From the NCBI GenBank assembly GCA_900318685.1, contig ONLL01000027.1:1-46851 (forward strand): a stretch of 46,851 nucleotides of DNA, given 5' to 3'. The stretch comes from an uncultured Prevotellaceae bacterium. GTDB taxonomy: Bacteria; Bacteroidota; Bacteroidia; Bacteroidales; Bacteroidaceae. How positions within the stretch are numbered: position 1 is the stretch's first letter; each line of letters begins with the position of its first letter. This document shows, piece after piece, positions 34,874 to 43,500 of the stretch. The position numbers were made by a program, and so were the translations under genes. Below the pieces are notes generated by a model, which was not told the origin of the DNA, made no database searches, and saw only the letters and a list, made by a program, of their open reading frames with translations.

Positions 34874-34887
34874 ATTTCGTACCTTTG
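34856..34887 (+). promoter_or_regulatory. Promoter of the glycine-zipper lipoprotein gene
   Basis: A -33-like CTTG at 34856-34859, a 20-base spacer and TACCTTTG at 34880-34887. The ATG at 34924 has an AGGAG ribosome-binding site, unusual in strength for this window. Confidence 0.65.
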
Positions 34888-34923
34888 CACAGTCAAAGAA
34901 CCATTATAAAAGAGGAGACGATT

Positions 34924-35772
34924 ATGAAAAAGGGACTCATCATTGTATTAGGCGCATGTCTGCTCATGAGCAGCTGCGGAAGCTATGAAGCTACAGGAGC
35001 ATACACCGGCGGCCAGTTCGGGCACGTGCTGGGCTCGGCCATCGGAGGCATCGCCGGAGGATGGCGCGGCCATGAGGTGGGGTCGATCATCGGGACGATA
35101 GGAGGAGCAGCTGCCGGGGCAGCCATCGGGGCAGCCGCCGACAAGGCCCAACAGCAACGCTATGAGGATCGTGTGGCTGCTGTCCGCTCGCGACAGCAGG
35201 GCAGCCGCCAGCAGCGTGAATCCGTCAGCAGCAATAGCGGCTACGACCAGCAGGGCTACGATCAGCAGGGATACGGCCAGCAGAACTACGACCAGAGCGG
35301 TTTCGACCCGCAGATGCGCGGCGACGACCGTATCGTGTTCGACGACGGCACGTCCGCTGCCCCAGGCATCGCCCAGGGCTTTGCCGACACCCAGGGTCCG
35401 GTACTCACCGTGCGCAATGCCGGCGTCTATGAGGACGTGCGCGACGGCAAGCTCACGCGTGGCGAGAAGATGACCGTGATCTTCGAGGTGGTCAACAATG
35501 GCAGCCAGACAGCCTACGACGTCTATCCCCTGGTGGAGGAGGCTACCGGCAACCGCCACATCCACATCTCGTCGAACGTCCGCGTGGAGAGCATCGCGCC
35601 CCGTCAGGCCATCCGCTATACTGCCACGCTGATGGCCGACCGAGGGCTACGCGACGGGCAGGTAGAGATACGCGTGGGAGTGGCTCAGGGCAACAATGTC
35701 ATCAAGTCGCAGACAAAGCAGTTCTTCGTGCCCACCAGCCGACGCACAGCCACCGCTGCACAGCAACGCTAA
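34924..35772 (+). CDS. Glycine-zipper outer-membrane-type lipoprotein
   Basis: The 282-aa product has a lipoprotein signal peptide (MKKGLIIVLGACLLMSSCGS, lipid on Cys19) followed by a glycine-zipper region (about residues 30-75; GHVLGSAIGGIAGG, SIIGTIGGAAAGAAIGAAAD) able to insert in or associate with membranes, then a Gln/Tyr-rich linker with repeated YDQQG-like units (about 100-125), and a C-terminal beta domain (about 155-270; LTVRNAGVYEDVRDGKLTRG, MTVIFEVVNNG) ending in AQGNNVIKSQTKQFFVPTSRR. I start at 34924, where AGGAG precedes the ATG and the lipobox is correctly placed. No aspartate follows the cysteine, so outer-membrane sorting is likely. It is a single-gene unit. Its last residues recur, diverged, at the end of the chimeric gene at 45667-46011. 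Confidence 0.85.
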   Translation: MKKGLIIVLGACLLMSSCGSYEATGAYTGGQFGHVLGSAIGGIAGGWRGHEVGSIIGTIGGAAAGAAIGAAADKAQQQRYEDRVAAVRSRQQGSRQQRESVSSNSGYDQQGYDQQGYGQQNYDQSGFDPQMRGDDRIVFDDGTSAAPGIAQGFADTQGPVLTVRNAGVYEDVRDGKLTRGEKMTVIFEVVNNGSQTAYDVYPLVEEATGNRHIHISSNVRVESIAPRQAIRYTATLMADRGLRDGQVEIRVGVAQGNNVIKSQTKQFFVPTSRRTATAAQQR

Positions 35773-35780
35773 AGCAACCC

Positions 35781-35816
35781 GCCTCCCCCCTCTGGCCTGC
35801 AAGCCACGGGGGAGGC
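35781..35816 (+). terminator. GC-rich hairpin after the lipoprotein gene
   Basis: Nine-base arms GCCTCCCCC (35781-35789) and GGGGGAGGC (35808-35816), 8 bases after the stop. The T run after it is weak, so it may be a repeat as much as a terminator. Confidence 0.55.
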
Positions 35817-35937
35817 TTGTCGTATAAAAGGACCAACACTATCTACAGACTTAAACTAACCGTAAAAAAAATAATTGGTATGACCAAGTCCATTTGTACC
35901 AAGTTTATTATTCACCCTCACTAAGCACTTGAGATTG

Positions 35938-38900
35938 ATGAACAAACGATTACTACTCATGCTCCTCTTGACCCTCAGCCTTGGAGCGAAAGCGTACACC
36001 ACCGTCGACGGATTCTTCGGCGAGACGTGGCTCGACCATGTCGACGAGGACGGATTCGGCGGCGGCAACTTCGGCAACGGCACACAGAGCGACCCCTACC
36101 AGATACGCTCGGCCGGCGCATTGGCCTTCCTGGCACGGGCTGTGAACAACAACGGCGAGACCTTCGCCGGCAAGTACTTCGTTATCGCCGCCAACATCAA
36201 CCTGGCTGTCCCAGGCGCCAACGGCATGCCGCTGGTGTGGGTGCCCATAGGAAGCACCACCGCCCCCAGTGCCGACAACACCAAAGTCTTCATGGGCACG
36301 CTGACCAACGGCGCCGACGCCAACGGCAAGCCCTACGAGATCACGGGCATGACCATCCGCGCCACCTCGACGGCGACGACCACCTGCTTCGGACTCTTCG
36401 GCGCAATGCGCGGCACCGTCGACGGGCTGGTCATCAGGAACGCCAGCATCAACCTCGAGATCTCAGGCGAGTACTATGCCGGCACCCTCTGCGGCTATCT
36501 GGGGGTCTCGGGCGCAGTAGCTAATACCACCCGCTATGGTGCCATCCGCAACTGTACCGTGGAGCAGACGGCCATCGAGGCCGAGAGCAACAACGACGAC
36601 ACCGCCATCGGCGGACTGGTGGGTATAGCGAATCTTGACCTGAACGAGCTGGCTCACAACCTCGCCAAGACGACGATGCGCCTGACGGGCCCGATGAAGG
36701 CCGGCGGCGTGGTCGGCGAAGCGTGGTGGCACGTGCAGGACTGCCATGCCGTGGTCGACATGACCATTGGCAACACCACGGACAGCGAATGCTCGGTGGG
36801 CGGCATAGTGGGATACTCCGCTTGGCTAGGGAACACCCCCATGCCCGACAAGATCATAGCCGTGAAATGCTGCACCTCGTCGGGCGAGATCAGGGGCAGC
36901 GGCAACAAGATCAACATGGGCGGCATCATTGGCAACGCCCAATACTTCCTGACAATGACGGCCTGCACCACCTGCACTGCCCTCTCCGGCGGCTACACCA
37001 TGGGCGGACTGATAGGCAACGCCTACTCCATGTCCGGCAACGACGGCATGATGGTTGAGGAGTGCTACTGCAGCTCGTACGTCGACGGCACAGCGGCCAC
37101 CTACGCCGGAGGACTCTTCGGCTATGTAGAATATGATTTTAGAGCCAGCAACCACAGCATCACCCCTAACACCAACACGCTGTTCAGCTACTTTGCCGGG
37201 ACGATGAAGAAGCCCGCCAACTCCGAGCGCTACGGCACCATTGTGGGCTATGCCAAAAGATATGAACGGTCGGGATACCTGAAGTTCGGCTACTTCAAGC
37301 GCGACTACCGCCAGTGCAACCTGCAGACAAACAGCAACGGATGGGCCGACGACGGCGACGACCTGGCCCTGGCCACCTACTTCACCCCGCGGCCCGTCGA
37401 CGGCGACTTCCGCTTCGACCAGAACGCCGAGCGACCGCAGGTCTACATCTACTCCGAAGGCCGCGACCTGTTCTACACTGACAACATGCGGCTGGCCGGC
37501 ACGCCCTTCAACGTCACGGGCGACGGGCAGGCATTCTTCGACCTGTGGGATGCCACCGTCGACTTCCAGATAGGCACCTTCAAGAACCGCAGCACACAGG
37601 AGGAGATAGCCACCTTCACCCTGCCGCTGCCGCCAGCCTGCGTCGAAGTGCAGGAGAATGTGGTAAAACTGCTCGACCCGGGCGAGGCCGACGTCTACGT
37701 CAACTACCATGGCCTGCAGCGCAAGGTGCACCTGACGCTGACCTACGGACTGCCGTGGGACGGCCGGTCCACCCCGGTCAGCAACTATAACGACTACTTC
37801 GCCGGCGGCGACGGTACGGCTAAGAATCCCTATGTCATCCACAACGTGCAGGAGCTGATTCGCGTGATGATGAACCGGCCGGAGAACAGCACGCCTGAAG
37901 ATTATCGCTACAACGTGGCCGGCAAACACTACATCCTGGCCAACGACCTCTTCTTCAACAACCACCTGCTGGGCGACGACGAGCAGCCGAAGGCCGATGC
38001 CCAGACGTTTACACCGAACTACCCCTGGCACGCCACTCTCCACGGCAACGGAAAGACCATCTACGGCCTGTGCATCAAAAAAGAGGACATCTCCGACAAC
38101 GCCAACCTCGGACTCATCACCACCCTCGACGGCACCGTCACCGACCTGGCCATCGTCGACAGCTATATCCGCGCCGGCATCGCTTCGGAGGGCAGTGCGG
38201 AGATCAACGCCGGAATGCTCTGCGGCAAGCTCGACGGCGGCACCATCGAGCGCTGCATGACCCACGGACTGGTGCAGGCCGACGGCTATGCCGGTGGTAT
38301 CTGCGGACAGGCCACGGGCGACGGCGGACGCATCGCCGACTGCTTCACCGGTGTCCACATTGGCTGGGCCGACTCGCAGAGTCTTTTCCACGGTGCAGGC
38401 ATCGCCTACAACACGACGGCTGCGGTGCAGCGCTGCGTCAGCACCGGAAAGATTGAGGACGGCAGCTACAACCCTGTATATGGCATCACTGAAACAGGAA
38501 ACAACTGCACCGACAGCTGGTTCGACCTCCAGATGATGTCGGGCTATGTCACGACCGAAGGAAACTCTCTCACCAAGGACATCATCTCGGGACAGATCCT
38601 CAACAACGCCACGGCCTGGCAGAACGGCGAGCAGCGCTACCCCATGCTGCGACAGTTCGCCAAGACGCCCTACGGCGACCTGCTCTCGATGGCCGTGCGC
38701 TTTAACGAGCGCGACCGCGCCGGCAGCATCACCGAGATCTTCGAGTTCCCCACGGAGAACGTCAACTGGCGGGCCAGATACGGCAGGCAGTATCTCGACG
38801 TGATCAACGAGTGCGGTGCCGGAACGCCTAACGGCATGACGGGCGACGCCACCGAGCACCTGCTGGCTGAGTCGACCAATGTCAAGAGCCTCTGCACCAA

Positions 38901-40308
38901 GGCCCTGCGCGCCCTGGCCGTGAACGTGCGGGCCGGCAAGGCCGGCATAGCGTTTGCCGACCAAAATGTGAAGACGGCCGCTCTCACGGCCTTCGACGCC
39001 AACGGCGACCAGCTCGTCACCCTGCGCGAGGCCTTCGAGGCCACGCCCGCGCAGTTCAGCACCTTCAATCAGGCGGCCACACAGGCCGAGACCTTCAACG
39101 AGCTGCGCTTCTTCGCCGGCTTCAGCACCCTGCAGACGGGCATGATCTCGGGCCTGCAGAGCCTGCGCGAGGTCACGCTGCCGCTCTCCATCACCACCAT
39201 CGCAAGCAATGCCTTCAACGGCTGCGCGAGCCTTGCGACGGTCGAGCTGCCGTCGAAGTTCACCACCCTCCAGCAGGGCGGTTTCTACGGCTCGGGCATC
39301 AAGAACATCCTCGTCACTGAGAAGAACGCGCAGTGCCAGAGCATCGACGGAGCCCTCTACCAGAACGACCCCGACGACGATGACAAGGTGATGCTCATGG
39401 CCTATCCTCCCGGACGCGGCGAGGCGGACGCCACGCTGAGTGCACCGCTGTCGGCCATCATGCCATACGCCATCTACAAGGTGCCCGCCCTGAGGAATGT
39501 CTATATTGACAACTGCCTGCCCGAGGGCGAGATGGCCAAGCTCGAGGAGGACGGCATCATCCATGAGGACGCCGACGAACCGATCTACGTCTACGTCAAC
39601 GACGGCTCGTTCAACTCGCAGCTGTTCCAGGACTATTATAACGACGACACATGGGGCGAGCTCTACTACGACAAGGGACACCTCGACATCTACTATCCCC
39701 TCAACGTCACCAGCGCCCTCTGGGCCACGCTCTACATCGACTTCCCCACACAGCTGCCCGAGGGGCTGACGGCCTACATCGCCGACTATCCCGATGAGGA
39801 CGAGAAGACCGTCGTGCTGCACAGCATTGGCCGCATCATTCCGCGCTCAACGCCCGTGGCCATCAAGGCTGAAGCAGCCGGGCTCTATCCGCTGTATAAG
39901 TACACTGGCAACGTGCCCGACGTGAACAAATGGGAGAACCGCTTCATCGGCTCGTTCATCGGACAGGACGAACGCTGGGGCGTGCCCGTCAACCAGGAGA
40001 CGGCCGACGAGGGCAGCATCCTCACCCTGGGGCGCAATGCCAGCGGCGAGGTGGGCTTCTACAAGTACAACGGCACGCAGATACCACCCTACCGTGCCTA
40101 CCTCACCCGCAACAACATCATCGAGGGCAATGCCATCCGCTTCGGCGAGCCGATCGTCGACGATACTGACGGCATCGTCTCTTCGCCCTTCACCCTTCAT
40201 TCTTCACCATCCCCCGTCTGGTACACAATCGACGGCCGACGCCTGAACGGCAGGCCCACACACCCGGGAATCTACATCGTCAATGGAAACAAAACCCTCA
40301 TCAAATGA
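35938..40308 (+). CDS. Large secreted GLUG / leucine-rich-repeat protein with sorting tail
   Basis: The 1456-aa product has a signal peptide (MNKRLLLMLLLTLSLGAKA). Residues ~20-400 and ~620-875 contain GLUG-type glycine-rich repeats (YYAGTLCGYLG, SVGGIVGYSAW, INMGGIIGNAQYF, YTMGGLIGNAYS, YAGGICGQATG), which form beta helices in adhesins. Residues ~1045-1190 are BspA-type leucine-rich repeats (LQSLREVTLPLSITTIASNAF, one residue shortened here: LREVTLPLSITTIASNAF). The tail WYTIDGRRLNGRPTHPGIYI is T9SS-like, preceded by an in-frame heptamer run (40181-40208). I start at the ATG at 35938; an in-frame TTG at 35929 is less likely. No clear TAnnTTTG box was seen upstream. The stop overlaps the start of a 43-aa gene (ATGA). 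The region is visibly more G+C-rich, with C-ending codons, than 14.8-27.5 kb. Likely a surface adhesin. Confidence 0.85.
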   Translation: MNKRLLLMLLLTLSLGAKAYTTVDGFFGETWLDHVDEDGFGGGNFGNGTQSDPYQIRSAGALAFLARAVNNNGETFAGKYFVIAANINLAVPGANGMPLVWVPIGSTTAPSADNTKVFMGTLTNGADANGKPYEITGMTIRATSTATTTCFGLFGAMRGTVDGLVIRNASINLEISGEYYAGTLCGYLGVSGAVANTTRYGAIRNCTVEQTAIEAESNNDDTAIGGLVGIANLDLNELAHNLAKTTMRLTGPMKAGGVVGEAWWHVQDCHAVVDMTIGNTTDSECSVGGIVGYSAWLGNTPMPDKIIAVKCCTSSGEIRGSGNKINMGGIIGNAQYFLTMTACTTCTALSGGYTMGGLIGNAYSMSGNDGMMVEECYCSSYVDGTAATYAGGLFGYVEYDFRASNHSITPNTNTLFSYFAGTMKKPANSERYGTIVGYAKRYERSGYLKFGYFKRDYRQCNLQTNSNGWADDGDDLALATYFTPRPVDGDFRFDQNAERPQVYIYSEGRDLFYTDNMRLAGTPFNVTGDGQAFFDLWDATVDFQIGTFKNRSTQEEIATFTLPLPPACVEVQENVVKLLDPGEADVYVNYHGLQRKVHLTLTYGLPWDGRSTPVSNYNDYFAGGDGTAKNPYVIHNVQELIRVMMNRPENSTPEDYRYNVAGKHYILANDLFFNNHLLGDDEQPKADAQTFTPNYPWHATLHGNGKTIYGLCIKKEDISDNANLGLITTLDGTVTDLAIVDSYIRAGIASEGSAEINAGMLCGKLDGGTIERCMTHGLVQADGYAGGICGQATGDGGRIADCFTGVHIGWADSQSLFHGAGIAYNTTAAVQRCVSTGKIEDGSYNPVYGITETGNNCTDSWFDLQMMSGYVTTEGNSLTKDIISGQILNNATAWQNGEQRYPMLRQFAKTPYGDLLSMAVRFNERDRAGSITEIFEFPTENVNWRARYGRQYLDVINECGAGTPNGMTGDATEHLLAESTNVKSLCTKALRALAVNVRAGKAGIAFADQNVKTAALTAFDANGDQLVTLREAFEATPAQFSTFNQAATQAETFNELRFFAGFSTLQTGMISGLQSLREVTLPLSITTIASNAFNGCASLATVELPSKFTTLQQGGFYGSGIKNILVTEKNAQCQSIDGALYQNDPDDDDKVMLMAYPPGRGEADATLSAPLSAIMPYAIYKVPALRNVYIDNCLPEGEMAKLEEDGIIHEDADEPIYVYVNDGSFNSQLFQDYYNDDTWGELYYDKGHLDIYYPLNVTSALWATLYIDFPTQLPEGLTAYIADYPDEDEKTVVLHSIGRIIPRSTPVAIKAEAAGLYPLYKYTGNVPDVNKWENRFIGSFIGQDERWGVPVNQETADEGSILTLGRNASGEVGFYKYNGTQIPPYRAYLTRNNIIEGNAIRFGEPIVDDTDGIVSSPFTLHSSPSPVWYTIDGRRLNGRPTHPGIYIVNGNKTLIK
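40181..40208 (+). repeat. In-frame heptamer run before the sorting tail of the LRR protein
   Basis: Four consecutive 7-mers of the form CTTCNYY (CTTCGCC, CTTCACC, CTTCATT, CTTCACC), translated within SSPFTLHSSPSP, directly before the tail. Confidence 0.8.
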
Positions 40309-40436
40309 ATATGGAAAAGAAAACATACCTCACGCCACGAATCTGCGTGGTGAGCATTGCCAGCACTGGGCTCCTACAAGCCTCCACCGAGTCACTACGT
40401 TACGACCCCAACAGCAGCACCGACGAGGTGCTCTAG
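40305..40436 (+). CDS. 43-aa peptide overlapping the LRR gene stop
   Basis: ATG at 40305 overlaps the TGA of the upstream gene (ATGA), a sign of translational coupling. The peptide begins MNMEKKTYLTPRICVVSIAS, continues with a polar stretch and ends STDEVL. It resembles the short 'KK-Y-TP-I-VV-I' peptides often found between large secreted-protein genes in Prevotella and Bacteroides, which have no assigned function; that likeness is from memory of the pattern, not a search. There is no signal peptide in the normal sense. ATG at 40311 is an alternative start. Its stop lies 70 bases before the next giant gene. Confidence 0.65.
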   Translation: MNMEKKTYLTPRICVVSIASTGLLQASTESLRYDPNSSTDEVL

Positions 40437-40506
40437 AGAAGGTCGCATTCAAACAACTGGGACGAAGACTAACCCTGCCACGCAGTCCCCAAAAAGACTA
40501 CTGCAC

Positions 40507-43500
40507 ATGAAAAAGCTACTCACAGCCCTCCTGCTGCTCACGGCGACACTGTTGCCGGCACAGGACTTTAAACTGTATTTTGCCAACAACGTCACTGACG
40601 TGCTCGACTTCAACAGCATCGAGTCAACAGAGTCAGGACTCCAATGGCGCGAAGTAAAGGACAAGGAGCTCGCCGGAAACATCGTCGAGGTAGATGCCGT
40701 CAAGCAGATGTTTGCCTCGGCCGACGTCAAGTACCGCGCACAGCAGCGGCAGTTCTGGCGCATGCGCGACCACAACCTGCTCTGCTTCCGCATCGACGAC
40801 GGCACAGCCGGTGCCAACAGCTACCAGGTGGAGGTGGAGGACACCGTCGGACGGCCGAAGGCCATCACCGTCAACCGCTACTTCTTCCTCAACGTCATGC
40901 GACAGGACGCCCCCATCAGCCTCAAGGTATGGGCCACCGGCAACCCTGAGAATGCCATCCACTTCAAGTACTACGTGGCCGACTGGGACGACGACAACCT
41001 CTACACCTTCCAGCTCGACTCCCGCCGACAGCTCGCCGACGAGGTCTACAGCCTCGAGTACCGCTACAGCTACGTCGACGACACGGGCACCTACCAGGTA
41101 GAGTCACAGCAGCTGGCACTGCGCGACTCGGCCTTCCAGAGCTTCTACATCGCCGACAACCAGAACCTCATCGATGTATTCCTCAAGTCGGGCGACCACA
41201 AGTTGCGTCTCGACAAGACCCGCCTGCACACTGGTGTCACCCTCGACCCCGACTTCGAGCGCACCGTCCTCTCCTCGCGTTTCATCCTCGACAAGCATGA
41301 GAACCGCGAGTTGGTGAACTTCAACTGGATAGGGTCAGGGCTCTATGAGCAGTACGACACCCTCTACCTCAGCATACGCAACGAGCAGGGAGGCAACATC
41401 ACCAAGGCCACGATGCACGTCGACGCTGTCGACCAGAACGGCAACAGCACCGGTGCCGGCAACGTGAAGTACCTGGGCTACAACCGCCAGAAGAAGGCAC
41501 ACCTCATCCTCACCCACGGCAACCCCGCCTACATCGAGATACTGGCATCGGGCTACTGCCCAGCCGTCTACCGCTATGCAGGAGCCGCCGACAGCGAGGG
41601 CATCGTCGACCTGGAGCGCTGTATCGACAATGTCACGCTCTTTGCCAATCCCGCCGACGACAACACCATCGCCATCAGCAGCCAGCACCTCTATACGCTC
41701 AACGACACACACACCGTCGAGGAGCGAGGCGGCAAGGACTACAGCGTTTGCAACCTCGCCGACTACGACCTCTCGACACTCGTACCCGCCGACACCCTTA
41801 CCTACATGGAGGATGCCGGCAACGACTGGCCCAAGACGCTCGACGGCAACATCGTAGAGCGGCTGGCACAGGTGGAGATGGTCTACTCAAGCGAGGCCTC
41901 GCAGAGCATCACCTCGACACGCCTCGTGGCCATCGACGACGAGACGGGCGAAGAGCACACAGCACGCTACCCGCAGGTGACCACCGTCTTTGCCAAGAAC
42001 CACCCGGGATTCACCCGCGACTACTACTTCGCACGGTTCAGCCTCATCGATGTCATTGCGCAGAACACCATGTGCAGCCTGCGCCTCGAGGCCGGCGGCA
42101 AGAGCTTCAGCCGTTTCCCCCTGCTGCGCAACCTCCACATCGAGCGCGAGAAGGTGAAGCAGGCTGCCGAGGACTATACCCAGAAGAAGGTGATGAACAT
42201 GGGCGACGACTCGCCCGGCAACACCTTTGCCGAGCAGGGCATGTCGTTCAACTTCCCCCTCGACTTCAAGATGAACCTCGGCCCGCTGTTCAATATCTCG
42301 AACTCGCTGAACTACGACATGAAGAAGCAGAAGCTCACCAACACCACGAAGCTCACCTACAAGCGACAGGACGGTGACGACGAGCCTGAAGAAATCAAGG
42401 AGATGCGCAAGGAAGCCAAGAACTTCCTCGAAGACAGCTCTGAATCCGGAAACACATGGCGTAAAGACTACGACGGCGACTCGAAGTACAACAACGTCGG
42501 CGACACACGCAAGTTCGACGACTGGTTCGCCAACGAGATGGACGACATCTGCTCCATCGACTACAACAAGATCGGGGCTGGGTTCTTCGGAAGTGCCAAG
42601 CTCAAGGTCAGCTTCAACATCGGAAACCTGATGAAGACGGGAAGCCTCAGCGAGTCGCTCATGCTCGAAGAGCTCTCCGGACAGATAGGCTACGGCATCT
42701 GCATCGGCAGCCCCAACCTGCTCGACAAGTACTTCTCCGAGGGACCCGTGGCCACACTGCTCAAGAAGATTCCGTTCTTCGGCATCGGAGGCGTCATGGA
42801 AGCATCGGTGCAGGGCGACTTCGGCGTGAAGACGCTCAACACCGACTATCCCTCGTCGTGGGACAACTTCGGAGCATTCTTCACCCTCTCGGGAAAGCTC
42901 CGTGCCGGCCTATGGGCGGAGCTCTGTGTGCCCTCGAACCCCATCTTCGCAGCGAACCTCGGCGTGCGTGGCGGCGGCAAGATCGGCATCATGGGCGGAT
43001 TCGCCACACCCTTCCAGCCCGACCGGTTCAACCTGGGAATGTATCTCATGGCCGGCATGGGCATCGAGGCATACGCCAACATACGCACCTTCGGATTCCA
43101 GTGGTCGGGGCGTGCCGGAGCCTATCTGGCCGACCGGTTCTACTATCCCAACAACAGCCACAACCCCCTGCATCCTGACTATCCCTACTGGCTGACAGGC
43201 AAGAGCCGGCCCATGACCGTCGCCGAGAGCTACCGCCGCGTGCCATCGCTCGAGGCCAACTACTTCGGACAGACCATCGTCACCGACGTGGCCAGCGATG
43301 CCAACCCGCACTTCGTCGACGAGCATCACATCGTATACAACGACCTGGGCGATCCAGCCGACTATAACGACGACGGCGTGAAACTGCTCGACACCGACGC
43401 GGGCACCGTACAGCGACTCTCCTCCGGCCATCGCTCGGCCATCCACCACATGCGCTCGAAGCGCTCAGGCAACGAGGTGGTGGTCTACGAGCAGATGACA

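Noticed and set aside
36826-39822. 998-aa open frame on the minus strand
   Set aside because: It is fully antisense to the GLUG/LRR gene, has no recognisable domain or start signal, and is expected in G+C-rich DNA with C-ending codons.
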